NCBI GenBank assembly: GCA_900770225.1
Contig: CAAGJU010000106.1
Coordinates: 1-58,046, forward strand
Direction: 5' to 3'
DNA: 58,046 nucleotides
Source: Lachnospiraceae bacterium
Lineage (GTDB): Bacteria > Bacillota > Clostridia > Lachnospirales > Lachnospiraceae
In this document: piece by piece, positions 7,707-16,162 of the stretch
Layout: each line of letters begins with the position of its first letter
Position numbering within the stretch: position 1 is the first letter of the stretch
Notes under the pieces: generated by a model
Told to the model about the DNA's origin: nothing
What the model saw: the letters and a program-made list of their open reading frames with translations, nothing else
Databases searched by the model: none
Translations under genes and position numbers: made by a program

Positions 7707-7835
7707 AGCATATACATCCAGTCTGCAAACCTTCGCAGACGCCGGTGCTTAGCAAGTCCGACAGAATGGAGGACGAGCTTAGCACCGCTGCGTCGAGAAA
7801 GAGCGCAAGCGTTTTGCAGCTGGATGTATATGCTC
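7707..7835. repeat. Hairpin repeat array, unit A (full length)
   Basis: Outer arms GAGCATATACATCCAG (7707-7722) and CTGGATGTATATGCTC (7820-7835) are perfectly complementary over 16 bp. Inside lie GCAAA/TTTGC pairing and an inner stem GTGCTTAGC / GCTTAGCAC flanking GTCC...GGAC. The whole unit can fold as one long hairpin. It is noncoding and lies between the lipoprotein stop and the purD stop. Confidence 0.85.
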
Positions 7836-7862
7836 TTCTGTTATTCTGTTTGAGACAGATAG

Positions 7863-7936
7863 AGAGCATGGTACATCCAGTCTGCAAACCCTCGCAGACG
7901 CCGGTGCTTAGCAAGTCCGACAGAATGGAGGATGGT
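7863..7936. repeat. Hairpin repeat array, unit B (truncated)
   Basis: It repeats the left half of unit A (ACATCCAGTCTGCAAACC onward, through the AAGTCCGACAGAATGGAGGA segment) but lacks the complementary right half, so it cannot form the full hairpin. The short direct repeat TTGAGACAGA occurs before units B and C. Confidence 0.75.
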
Positions 7937-7948
7937 TGAGACAGACAA

Positions 7949-8082
7949 GGAGCATCATGCATCCAGTCTGCAAACCTTCGCAGACGCCGGTGCTTAGTGA
8001 GTCTGACCGAAGGGAGGACGAACTCAGCACCGCTGCGTCGAGAAAGAGCGCAAGCGTTTTGCAGCTGGATGTATGATGCTCC
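7949..8082. repeat. Hairpin repeat array, unit C (full length)
   Basis: Outer arms GGAGCATCATGCATCCAG (7949-7966) and CTGGATGTATGATGCTCC (8065-8082) pair over 18 bp with one G-T. The arm differs from unit A (CATCAT instead of CATAT), yet both sides changed together. The inner stem GTGCTTAGT / ACTCAGCAC also differs from unit A at a paired position (T-A instead of C-G). It ends 21 bases from the purD stop and may act as its terminator. Confidence 0.85.
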
Positions 8083-8103
8083 GTGTATTAATCCGTACTA
8101 TAA

Positions 8104-9393
8104 TCAACCTTTGAATTCGTCGATGGCATGTCCGATATCATGGCGATAATACTTGTTGTCGAAATCGACCCAGTCCACCGCCTTATAAGCGTTCGCACGT
8201 GCCTCCTTCAGATCCTTCCCGAGGGCAGTCACATCCAGCACACGTCCGCCGTTTGTGACGATCTCACCCTTCTCATTGAACTTTGTTCCCGCATGGAAGC
8301 AGTAATATCCCGGGTGATTTTTGAAATTCTCCAGCCCGTGGATCGGGTAGCCCTTCTTATAGGACACCGGGTAGCCGTCGCTCGCGAGAACGACCGTGAC
8401 GCACGCATCACCCATGAACTGCAGATCGATCTGATCCAGCGTGCCGTCGATGCATGCCTCAAAGACATCCACGATATCATTTTTCATACGTGGCAGGACA
8501 ACCTGTGCCTCAGGATCACCGAAGCGCGCATTGTACTCCAGAACCTTTGGTCCGTCCTCCGTCAGCATCAGGCCGAAGAAGATCACGCCCTGGAAAGGAC
8601 GTCCTTCTGCCTTCATGGCATCGACCGTCGGCTGGAAGATATTCTTCTGGCAAAAATCATCGACCTCTTTTGTATAAAAAGGTGTCGGAGAAAAATTGCC
8701 CATACCGCCCGTGTTCAGACCCTGGTCTCCGTCCTTAGCCCGCTTGTGATCCTGCGCCGAAGCCATGGTTTTCACGATATTGCCGTCAACAAAGGAGAGA
8801 ACGGACACCTCGCGGCCGGTCATAAACTCCTCGATAACGAGCTGGTCACCCGCGGATCCGAATTTCTTATCCACCATGAGTTCCTGCACGCCGGCCTCTG
8901 CCTGCGCCAGATCCTCACAGATCAGAACGCCCTTGCCGAGTGCCAGGCCGGATGCCTTCAGGACGATCGGGAACTTTGCCTTTGTGCGAAGGTACTCGAG
9001 CGCGGAATCCGGGCTGTTGAAAACCTCGTAATCCGCCGTCGGGATGTTGTATTTCTTCATCAGATCCTTGGAAAATGCCTTGGAGCCTTCGAGGATCGCT
9101 GCATTTTTTCTCGGTCCGAAGACGCGGAGACCCTCAGCCTCGAAGGCATCCACAATACCGCCGACGAGAGGATCATCCATACCGACAACTGTCAGGTCAA
9201 TGGCATTGTCTTTTGCAAACGCGACGAGCTTGTCAAACTCCATGGCGCCGATATCCACACATTCCGCCAGCTCGGCAATGCCCGCATTGCCGGGTGCACA
9301 GTAGATCTTGTCTACCTTCGGACTCTGCGCTATTTTCCACACGATGGCGTGCTCACGTCCGCCGCCACCGACGACCAGAACTTTCATACCCAT
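8104..9393 (-). CDS. purD: Phosphoribosylamine-glycine ligase
   Basis: GAR synthetase: joins phosphoribosylamine and glycine with ATP, the second step of de novo purine synthesis, in the cytoplasm. 429 residues, typical. The N-terminal GGGGREHA motif lies at about 9-16. The ATP-grasp domain (about 105-330) includes KASGLALGKGVLIC and the metal-binding segment EYNARFGDPEAQVVL near 290-305. Start ATG 9393 has AAAGGAGGAG just upstream and is better spaced than the second ATG at 9387. Last gene of purE-purM-purN-purD, 148 bases after purN. Confidence 0.97.
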   Translation of the reverse strand: MGMKVLVVGGGGREHAIVWKIAQSPKVDKIYCAPGNAGIAELAECVDIGAMEFDKLVAFAKDNAIDLTVVGMDDPLVGGIVDAFEAEGLRVFGPRKNAAILEGSKAFSKDLMKKYNIPTADYEVFNSPDSALEYLRTKAKFPIVLKASGLALGKGVLICEDLAQAEAGVQELMVDKKFGSAGDQLVIEEFMTGREVSVLSFVDGNIVKTMASAQDHKRAKDGDQGLNTGGMGNFSPTPFYTKEVDDFCQKNIFQPTVDAMKAEGRPFQGVIFFGLMLTEDGPKVLEYNARFGDPEAQVVLPRMKNDIVDVFEACIDGTLDQIDLQFMGDACVTVVLASDGYPVSYKKGYPIHGLENFKNHPGYYCFHAGTKFNEKGEIVTNGGRVLDVTALGKDLKEARANAYKAVDWVDFDNKYYRHDIGHAIDEFKG

Positions 9394-9541
9394 GATGCTC
9401 CTCCTTTAAACTGTGCGATCTCTGCCTGCTTTTCCACGATACAGATACGTTGCTGCGTCTGATTCTGTCATAGATACGCCTTCTCCCTGTCTGCCCGATA
9501 ACGAAAAAACAGGGAGCTGTGCAATCCATATGACGCATGGT

Positions 9542-10186
9542 TCAGATTTCCCCGAACGTGTAATTGCTGATCCTCACTTTTCCATCTTCCACTGAAACGC
9601 GTCCGTTGGCGATCAGGTTGATGGCCTCCGGCATGATCTTCCACTCTGCCTGTTCCATGACGCGGCGCTGCAGAATTTCCGGGGTGTCACCCTCCTGCAC
9701 ATAGACCGCCTTCTGCAGGATGATCGGACCCGTGTCGGTTCCGCTGTCGACAAAATGAACGGTGGCACCGGTGACGCGGACGCCTCTTTCCAGCACTTTC
9801 TCATGCACGTGAAGCCCGTAGTATCCCTTGCCGCAGAAGCTCGGGATCAGCGCCGGGTGGATGTTGATCATTCTGTTCTTAAAAGCATTGACCATCTTCT
9901 CCGGAATGACGACCATGCAGCCTGCGAGGACAACCAGATCCGGAGACCAGCTCTCTGTCTGCGCCAGATAAGCTTCTTCAAACGCCGCTCTGGTCGGATA
10001 ATCCTTAGGGCTTACGCAGACAGCTTCAATTCCGTGCTTTCTGGCTCTTTCCAGCGCATAGGCATTCGGGTTGTTGGAAAGCACACCGACAACCTCAGCG
10101 TTCGTGATCTTCCCGCTGTCGATGGCATCGAGAATCGCCTGCAGATTGGTTCCGCCTCCCGAGACAAGTACCGCTATTCTCAGCAT
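9542..10186 (-). CDS. purN: Phosphoribosylglycinamide formyltransferase
   Basis: Transfers a formyl group from 10-formyl-tetrahydrofolate to GAR (third step of purine synthesis). 214 residues, a normal length. It has the phosphoribosyl-binding loop SGGGTNLQA (about 9-17), the catalytic Asn-x-His in NIHPALIPSF (about 106-115) and the Asp in DSGTDTGPII (about 146). The start overlaps the purM stop by seven bases (ATGCTGA), implying translational coupling. The C-terminal tail is slightly longer than in short homologues. Confidence 0.97.
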   Translation of the reverse strand: MLRIAVLVSGGGTNLQAILDAIDSGKITNAEVVGVLSNNPNAYALERARKHGIEAVCVSPKDYPTRAAFEEAYLAQTESWSPDLVVLAGCMVVIPEKMVNAFKNRMINIHPALIPSFCGKGYYGLHVHEKVLERGVRVTGATVHFVDSGTDTGPIILQKAVYVQEGDTPEILQRRVMEQAEWKIMPEAINLIANGRVSVEDGKVRISNYTFGEI

Positions 10187-11205
10187 AATACGACGCCCTT
10201 CTGTCCCTCGACGATGGAACCGATTCTGTACGGATACTCACCTGCTGCCGAAACGGCATCCATTGTTTTTTCCACGTCCTCCGGACGAACCGCCAGCACC
10301 ATGCCGATGCCCATGTTGTAGGTGTTGTACATCACTTTCTCGTCCACATTGCCCTTCTTCTGCATCAGGCGGAAGATCGGCGGTACCGGGTAGGAATCCT
10401 TCTCGATGCGCGCGCAGACGCCGTCCTTCAGCATACGCGGTACATTTTCATAGAAACCGCCGCCGGTGATATGGCTGCAGGCATGGATTCTGACGCCTTC
10501 CTTGCGGATCGACTGCAGTGCTTTTACATAGATTTTTGTCGGTGCGAGCAGTACATCGCCCAGTTTTCCGCCGAGCTCATCGTACCATGTGTCAAGGGAT
10601 TCCGGTGTCATGTCAAAAATCTTGCGAACGAGCGAGAAACCGTTGGAATGTACACCGGAGGAGGCCAGACCGATGAGCACATCGCCCGGCTGCAGATCTT
10701 CACCCGTGATCATATCCTTCTGATCGACAACGCCGACTGCGAAACCGGCCAGATCGTATTCATCCTGCGGATAGAAGCCGGGCATTTCTGCTGTTTCTCC
10801 GCCGACAAGTGCTGCTCCTGCCTGACGGCAGCCGTCTGCCACACCCTTGACGATGTCGGCGATCTTCTCGGGATAATTTTTACCGCAGGCGATGTAATCC
10901 AGGAAAAACAGCGGATCGCCGCCGGCGCATGCCACGTCGTTCACGCACATGGCCACGCAGTCGATACCTACCGTGTCATGACGGTCCATGAGGAACGCAA
11001 GTTTCAGCTTGGTTCCGACGCCATCTGTACCGGACAGAAGCACCGGGTGCTCCATATCCTTAAAAGCCTCAGCGGAGAAGGCGCCGGAGAATCCGCCGAT
11101 GCCGCCGAGCATCTCCGGACGCACCGTTGTCTTCACATATTTCTTCATCAGTTCGACGGATTTATATCCGGCTTCAATATCTACTCCCGATGTCTTGTAA
11201 TCCAT
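10180..11205 (-). CDS. purM: Phosphoribosylformylglycinamidine cyclo-ligase
   Basis: AIR synthetase: ATP-dependent closure of the imidazole ring from FGAM. 341 residues, full length, with the PurM/HypE-type two-domain fold. Motifs include LSGTDGVGTKLKLAF (about 58-72), GGETAEMPGFY and the C-terminal HITGGGFYENVPR. Start ATG 11205 has GAGAGGTC upstream; this Shine-Dalgarno lies next to a duplicated hairpin unit described at 11221-11292. It overlaps purN by seven bases. The gap to purE is 246 bases, so an internal regulatory site is possible, but none is identified. Confidence 0.97.
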   Translation of the reverse strand: MDYKTSGVDIEAGYKSVELMKKYVKTTVRPEMLGGIGGFSGAFSAEAFKDMEHPVLLSGTDGVGTKLKLAFLMDRHDTVGIDCVAMCVNDVACAGGDPLFFLDYIACGKNYPEKIADIVKGVADGCRQAGAALVGGETAEMPGFYPQDEYDLAGFAVGVVDQKDMITGEDLQPGDVLIGLASSGVHSNGFSLVRKIFDMTPESLDTWYDELGGKLGDVLLAPTKIYVKALQSIRKEGVRIHACSHITGGGFYENVPRMLKDGVCARIEKDSYPVPPIFRLMQKKGNVDEKVMYNTYNMGIGMVLAVRPEDVEKTMDAVSAAGEYPYRIGSIVEGQKGVVLC

Positions 11206-11220
11206 AAATGACCTCTCTCT

Positions 11221-11292
11221 CCTGGTTGTTCCGTGCTGTCATGCCACGGATTTTCCTGTTTGTTCCGTGTCGCTCATCATGGCACGGAATCG
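11221..11292. repeat. Two tandem hairpin units between purE and purM
   Basis: Units at about 11221-11254 and 11255-11292 share CCTG(G/T)TTGTTCCGTG...CACGGA. Each forms its own stem (CCGTG/CACGG and TTCCGTG/CACGGAA). On the minus strand the unit nearer purM supplies the CAGGAG part of the purM ribosome site. The remaining spacer 11293-11451 shows nothing I can name. Confidence 0.65.
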
Positions 11293-11451
11293 CGTCATTG
11301 TTTCCTCATTTGTCATGCGTTATCAGATGTCATCGCCGATGTCTATCCATCTGAAATACCAGTACTCATATGGCCGGTTCTGTCTCAGAATCGGCATTTT
11401 TCATACGATCACACACGTCAGCAGTGCAGTGATCCGTTCCATTCACCCGGC

Positions 11452-11958
11452 TCAGGACTGATAACCTCTGTAACCGGTCTTCTGAAGCTTGGCGTCTTTC
11501 GCGATCACACCGTCACGGCCGTCAGCCATTGCTTTTTTCACACGCTCACGAACCTCCGGATCCGATACACCGAGGATACGGGCCGCTAGAAAAGCAGCGT
11601 TCTTTGTCCCGTCGATTGCCACCGTTGCAACCGGAATGCCGGAAGGCATCTGAACGATCGAATACAGCGCATCCGTGCCGTCGAGATTTTTGCTGCTGAG
11701 CGGCACACCGATCACCGGCAGGGATGTAAGCGCAGCGCACATACCCGGAAGTGCAGCAGCCATGCCCGCTCCTGCGATGATGACCTTCAGGCCTCTCTCT
11801 TCCGCTGACTCTGCCCAGTCAATCAGTTCATGGGGCTCCCTGTGTGCTGAGATGATCCGCATCTCATAGCTGATGCCGAGATCCTCCAGCTGAGCCGCTG
11901 CCTTCTGCATGACGGCCATATCTGAATCACTGCCCATTACAATGCCTACCTGTGCCAT
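11452..11958 (-). CDS. purE: 5-(carboxyamino)imidazole ribonucleotide mutase
   Basis: Class I PurE: moves the carboxyl group of N5-CAIR to give CAIR. 168 residues. Motifs: GSDSD (8-12), SAHREPHEL (about 39-47), the GAGMAAALPG loop (about 71-80) and GVPLSSKNLDGTDAL. Start ATG 11958 with TATGGAGG upstream. First gene of the purine set here. No purine riboswitch could be recognised in the 150 bases upstream. The partner purK is not in the window. Confidence 0.97.
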   Translation of the reverse strand: MAQVGIVMGSDSDMAVMQKAAAQLEDLGISYEMRIISAHREPHELIDWAESAEERGLKVIIAGAGMAAALPGMCAALTSLPVIGVPLSSKNLDGTDALYSIVQMPSGIPVATVAIDGTKNAAFLAARILGVSDPEVRERVKKAMADGRDGVIAKDAKLQKTGYRGYQS

Positions 11959-12109
11959 AATCTGTCCTCCATATTGTAAACATGCATGCAGGTTATTCCC
12001 GCACCAAATATATTAACACCTATATACTACAGGACGCCACAGTACTGAATGAAGCCCGACTGTTTTATTTCTGCTCTTTGCCTCTGACGAAGCGGAATCA
12101 GCTGCATGA

Positions 12110-14248
12110 TTACTGCGTCACAGCATCCAGCGGTCTGTTCAGTTCTTCCGTTCCCGGCAGAACAAAACGTCCCTTTTCAATGATCGGCACTGTCGTGCCA
12201 TCCGGGCGGATCACCTCGATCAGTCCCAGTTCCTCATAGGGAATCGTGATATCTGTGTGGCAGCCGAAATATGCCGCGGAGATATCCTTTTTCCGCATGA
12301 TGGAAACCTCATTGTCTCTCGCGATGATCTCTTTGCCGTCCGGGTTATAAACCTTCAGATCCTCCTGCCAGCTGTAGCAGGTGTCGCCGAAGGCGAAATG
12401 CGGCCCCATCTTCTCCGCGATGAGAATCGGCAGCTTGGACGCGATATCGTACTTCTGCGCCATGCGGTAAGCTGTCGTATTCGTGCCGATCGCAAACTCC
12501 CCGACGGGAACTGTCGGATGGTGATACAGGATATTCTCCTGAATATAGCGCCGGTCTTCTTCCTCGCTGTCAAAATTTGTGCAGCTGTATCCGGTCACGA
12601 GACCGTCCTTTACCTCGATCCTGAGGTTTTCGTAGTGCAGATCCTCCAGGTATACACGGCTCACAAACAGCGTCCCCGTCGTCCCCTTCAGCCTGGGCGA
12701 TGTGAAGACCTCACCCACGGGAATATTGACATCTGCCACGCAGTTCTCGAAATTGGTCTGCTTCGAGGAATCTGTCAGTTCATGGAGTGCGACCGTAATA
12801 TCCGTCGTATTGCCGTTCATTCCCCTGACATGTACAGAGGTACCCGTGTCCAGCACATCGATGATCTTCTGCTGAATACGCTGATACGTCCTGTAATCGA
12901 GATTATTGATCTCCTCCGTCGCGTGAAAAATCTCTTCGAATTTTTCCCCGATCGCCGGCACCGGCCACGCAATGATCGTAAAGCTCCGGTCCTCACCCTT
13001 AATGAAACGGTTGGTGATCTGACCTGCCTCATTATTATAGCGCACCTGCTGCCGCTGCGCATCCGGTGTCATCTGTATGGCATCAGGACACGCCGCCGGT
13101 GCAAATGCTTTTTCACCGAACACGTCCATGACAGCCGGACCGCCATGCACGAAAGCGAGATTTCTGTAATGCTCATAGGCGCACTGCAGCGCCCGGAGCT
13201 TGTCAGAAACGAAGGCATCATCCAGAAATACCGCCGCATCATTCCTGTGATCGTATTCAAACTGCGGATTCGGAATGGCGCCGTAATAACCGATCCGGAG
13301 ATGCTGCCGGCGGTTGACCGCGTGTGTGGCAGAACGGTAGATCACGCTCTCCAGTCCCATATCCGCAAACTGCAGGACAGCCTGCCGCACAACCTGCTCA
13401 AAGCCCGTACGGTAACGGATATTCACCGTCCGCTTTTTGGACATATCCTTGTGCTCGGCCTCAAAGCCCAGGCGATAGCCGTTGGTGAATGTGCCGGCCA
13501 TCTGCGCCACTTCCTCCTGTGGCAGTGATGAGAGGAAAGCGGAAAGCCGCTCTTCATCCGGCGTCACATATTCTCCGAAAAAATACAGGCTCCGAAGATC
13601 CGTCAGATCCTCGTTCATGATGAGATCCGCAGCAAAGGATACGCCGGGATCCAGCGCTTCTCTCGTCCGCTGATCCATGAAATCCATGCAGTAATCACGG
13701 CACCAGGAGCACAGCGTTTCCCTGATCCGCCGCACTGCCTCAGGTGCCTCGGGATGGATACCGGCGGCGGAAAAATCCTCGAACTGGCGGTAGATCTCCA
13801 GGAAAAGCTCCGTCGTAACGAGCATATCCCATCGCCGTGCCTCATATGCCCACACAACAGCTCCCCGGCACTCCATGTAGAGAAAACTGATCAGCTGCCC
13901 CATCTCACGACCGAATACGGAAGCCGCATAGGCCGGATTGCCGAAGCTTTTTCCGTAATTTTCCGGAAGGACATCCGCATAATCCGCATGATTTGCAGCC
14001 CGCAGTTCATCCAGTGTCATGCTGTAGAGGGACCCGTCCGCTGCCTGATTCATCCGCTGATACATGGAAGAGAGAAAATCTGCCTCACGGGTAAAAAAGT
14101 TACGATATGGTTCCTCTACAGATGTCTCACCCGCGATTTCCGTAACCCGTTCACGGGCAAGCTGCCATCTCTCTTCTTCCCCGCCCGTCAGTACACAGGC
14201 CCGGTTCAGTTCTCTGGCCGCTGTATTCCAGAATCCGGTATCGGTCAT
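12110..14248 (-). CDS. M29-like leucyl aminopeptidase family protein
   Basis: A 712-residue cytoplasmic protein. The N-terminal half (about 1-310) is helical and not recognised. The C-terminal part (about 330-700) resembles M29 (thermophilic) aminopeptidases, which are two-metal enzymes removing N-terminal residues. Features there: PVGEVFTSPRL, NFDSEEEDRRYIQ, VGEFAIGTNTTAYRMA, KMGPHFAFGDTCYSW and a C-terminal HTDITIPYEEL. Candidate metal ligands are the Glu and His residues in these segments, but I did not align them one by one. Start ATG 14248 with AAAGGAAG nine bases upstream, inside the last unit of the tandem repeat 14241-14368. Last gene of the pyr-led run. Confidence 0.8.
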   Translation of the reverse strand: MTDTGFWNTAARELNRACVLTGGEEERWQLARERVTEIAGETSVEEPYRNFFTREADFLSSMYQRMNQAADGSLYSMTLDELRAANHADYADVLPENYGKSFGNPAYAASVFGREMGQLISFLYMECRGAVVWAYEARRWDMLVTTELFLEIYRQFEDFSAAGIHPEAPEAVRRIRETLCSWCRDYCMDFMDQRTREALDPGVSFAADLIMNEDLTDLRSLYFFGEYVTPDEERLSAFLSSLPQEEVAQMAGTFTNGYRLGFEAEHKDMSKKRTVNIRYRTGFEQVVRQAVLQFADMGLESVIYRSATHAVNRRQHLRIGYYGAIPNPQFEYDHRNDAAVFLDDAFVSDKLRALQCAYEHYRNLAFVHGGPAVMDVFGEKAFAPAACPDAIQMTPDAQRQQVRYNNEAGQITNRFIKGEDRSFTIIAWPVPAIGEKFEEIFHATEEINNLDYRTYQRIQQKIIDVLDTGTSVHVRGMNGNTTDITVALHELTDSSKQTNFENCVADVNIPVGEVFTSPRLKGTTGTLFVSRVYLEDLHYENLRIEVKDGLVTGYSCTNFDSEEEDRRYIQENILYHHPTVPVGEFAIGTNTTAYRMAQKYDIASKLPILIAEKMGPHFAFGDTCYSWQEDLKVYNPDGKEIIARDNEVSIMRKKDISAAYFGCHTDITIPYEELGLIEVIRPDGTTVPIIEKGRFVLPGTEELNRPLDAVTQ

Positions 14249-14368
14249 TCTCTCAGGCTTCCTTTCCGCACATAAAGGCCAAAATTTTCGATCACGCTCT
14301 CATGCTCCCTTCTGAACACAAACATCCGGAAGATCCGTCATCCTTTCAGGCTTCCTTTCTGCACATTG
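14241..14368. repeat. Three 46-48 bp tandem units at the HD-hydrolase/aminopeptidase junction
   Basis: Units near 14241-14276, 14289-14325 and 14333-14368 share CGTCAT..CTTTCAGGCTTCC and TTTCTGCACAT. The right unit is the 3' end of the HD hydrolase gene including its stop. The left unit contains the ribosome site and start codon of the aminopeptidase. The middle unit is more diverged. The spacer therefore appears to be built from copies of one gene end. Confidence 0.75.
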
Positions 14369-14928
14369 GCATCCAGAATAGACTGCATATACTTCCAGAT
14401 ATCCTCGGAACCGGTGCCGGTCTTCGCATTTCTCTCTTCGACCTGACTGCGCGCGATCCCGTGCTCCTTCCAGTCGCCGCCGCCATTGGAATTGTTCAGG
14501 AGCATCGGCTGAAAATTATCCATGGTGTGGGCAAAACGCGCCTCCGGCGTCTCATAGGCGTTGAATTCCTCCCAGAGAGCCCGGAGCTCAGTGCCCTGAT
14601 CCTCCGGCAGCAGACCGAAGATTCTGTCCGCCGCAGCATTTTCACGGGTGCTCTCCGTCTTTTTGCCCTCTTTGTCATAGGCGTAGGTGTCCCCGGCATC
14701 GATCTCGACGATGTCGTGGATCAGCACCATCAGCATCGTCCTGCCCACATCAATCTTCGCATTTGCATATTCGCTGAGGAGCCACGTCATAACAGCCAGA
14801 TGCCACGCATGATCGGCATCATCCTCACGCCGCCCGTGCCCCGTCAGATGCGTCTGTCTCAGTATCGTTTTTTCCTTATCGATTTCCAGAATAAAATCAA
14901 GCTGTTTCCGGAATCTTTCCTCGTCCAT
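14338..14928 (-). CDS. HD-domain hydrolase (YfbR-like 5'-nucleotidase family)
   Basis: About 196 residues. The HD metal-binding pattern is present: His in the DADHAWHLA segment (about 37-45), the HD pair in VLIHDIVEIDAGD (about 68-80), then Asp in the MDNFQPML segment (about 138). Proteins of this kind dephosphorylate nucleotides or related phosphoesters; the exact substrate is unknown. The location after the pyrimidine genes fits nucleotide metabolism but does not prove it. ATG 14928 is preferred because relatives begin M-x-x-E-R-x-x-K-Q-x-x-F-I; a GTG at 14940 in the same frame is possible. The 3' end is part of the tandem repeat 14241-14368. Confidence 0.85.
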   Translation of the reverse strand: MDEERFRKQLDFILEIDKEKTILRQTHLTGHGRREDDADHAWHLAVMTWLLSEYANAKIDVGRTMLMVLIHDIVEIDAGDTYAYDKEGKKTESTRENAAADRIFGLLPEDQGTELRALWEEFNAYETPEARFAHTMDNFQPMLLNNSNGGGDWKEHGIARSQVEERNAKTGTGSEDIWKYMQSILDANVQKGSLKG

Positions 14929-14992
14929 CCTGCGCCTCACTCTCCATCACCGAACTGTATTACCTCTGCGCCTGCTTGAAATATCGTCAGCC

Positions 14993-15316
14993 TCAGGTCA
15001 TCCTGTGAATGCCCAGCAGGCAGACGCCGAACCAGATGATCAGCACCACACCCGATAACACCGTACTGATGACTGCCAGCCGCTGCTTTTCTTCCCCTCC
15101 TGACAGGGCCTGTACGCCGTACACGAAGGCGATCAGGGCAAAAACAGCCGCGATCAGTCCGAAGGAGCCTGCCACAGCGCCTACATCGCCGGCGCGGCTG
15201 CTGCTGTACATGAACAGAATGATCGTCATGACACCGGAGACTGCCGTCAGGCACAGCGAACGTCTCGATTTTCTGTTGTCATCCTTCTCGATGAAGGAAT
15301 AGCGTCTTTTTTTCAT
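14993..15316 (-). CDS. Small membrane protein, DUF6142-like
   Basis: 107 residues with three predicted membrane segments (about 23-42, 50-70 and 83-103) and a basic N-terminus, MKKRRYSFIEKDD. It resembles the DUF6142 type of small integral membrane proteins found in Lachnospiraceae. Function unknown. The ATG at 15316 is four bases after the pyrE stop, so it is probably co-transcribed with the pyr genes. Longer in-frame starts would overlap pyrE coding and are rejected. Confidence 0.7.
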   Translation of the reverse strand: MKKRRYSFIEKDDNRKSRRSLCLTAVSGVMTIILFMYSSSRAGDVGAVAGSFGLIAAVFALIAFVYGVQALSGGEEKQRLAVISTVLSGVVLIIWFGVCLLGIHRMT

Positions 15317-15320
15317 ATGC

Positions 15321-16022
15321 TCAGAACAGATCCTTATACTCCTCTGCGCCGTACTGCGCATAATAATCGCGGATTGCCTGCTTTCTTTCCTCTGTGAGCA
15401 CCGGTGTGCCATCCTGCTGAGATGCTTTGCCAAGGCAGCTGTACACATCAGCCATCGTCACAATGGCATCTGTCGGAAATCCGTACTTGTCGGAAATCTC
15501 TGCAAGCGCACTCTTTGTTCCCCTGCCGCGCTCCATGCGGTTCAGGGAGACCATCATACCGACTACATTTACCTTCGCCTGCGAAGTAAGGATCGGCCAT
15601 GTCTCCTCGATGGACTTGCCGGATGTCGTCACATCCTCAATGATGACCACGCGGCTGCCATCCTCCAGACTGCTGCCGAGCAGGATACCCTTGTCGCCAT
15701 GATCCTTTGCTTCCTTGCGGTTGGAGCAGTAGCGCACATCAACGCCGTACATCTCACTGATCGCCATCGACGTAGCCACAGCGAGCGGAATACCCTTGTA
15801 CGCCGGTCCGAACAGCACATCGAAATCAAGGCCGAAGCGGTCATGAATGGCTCTGGCATAAAAGCCGCCGAGCTTCCTGAGCTGTGTGCCGGTCACATAG
15901 GCACCTGCATTCATAAAAAACGGAGACTTTCTCCCACTCTTCAGGGTAAAATCTCCGAATTTAAGTACATTACTCTCCACCATGAATGAAATAAACTGCT
16001 CTTTATAGTCTTCCACGTCCAC
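15321..16022 (-). CDS. pyrE: Orotate phosphoribosyltransferase
   Basis: Attaches orotate to PRPP to give OMP (fifth step of pyrimidine synthesis). 233 residues. It has the N-terminal substrate loop FTLKSGRKSPFFMNAG (about 22-37), a catalytic-loop lysine region near 95-110 and the PRPP-binding signature VVIIEDVTTSGKS (about 124-136). The start is uncertain: GTG 16022 lies only three bases after AGGAG, while a second GTG at 16016 has better spacing. The C-terminus matches the clostridial form. Fifth pyr gene, 140 bases after pyrD. Confidence 0.95.
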   Translation of the reverse strand: MDVEDYKEQFISFMVESNVLKFGDFTLKSGRKSPFFMNAGAYVTGTQLRKLGGFYARAIHDRFGLDFDVLFGPAYKGIPLAVATSMAISEMYGVDVRYCSNRKEAKDHGDKGILLGSSLEDGSRVVIIEDVTTSGKSIEETWPILTSQAKVNVVGMMVSLNRMERGRGTKSALAEISDKYGFPTDAIVTMADVYSCLGKASQQDGTPVLTEERKQAIRDYYAQYGAEEYKDLF

Positions 16023-16162
16023 TTTCTCCTTTTTATGTCATGTCTGGCTGCCACTCTGCCGCCGGTTCCACCACTCGCAGAAGACAGCCGCAGATATTTA
16101 ACTGTACTGATGCCTTCCGTCTGATATGCGTCGTCTAAAATATCGATCAGATCATTCCTCTG

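Noticed and set aside
7707..8082. Possible insertion sequence or transposon
   Set aside because: No transposase frame, and the units fold as complete hairpins rather than ends flanking a gene. Treated as noncoding palindromic repeats.
8128..9462. 444-codon open frame on the plus strand
   Set aside because: Antisense to purD, no family resemblance.
11959..12109. Purine riboswitch or promoter upstream of purE
   Set aside because: The aptamer's conserved junction pattern was not found and no hexamer pair has acceptable spacing; nothing reported.
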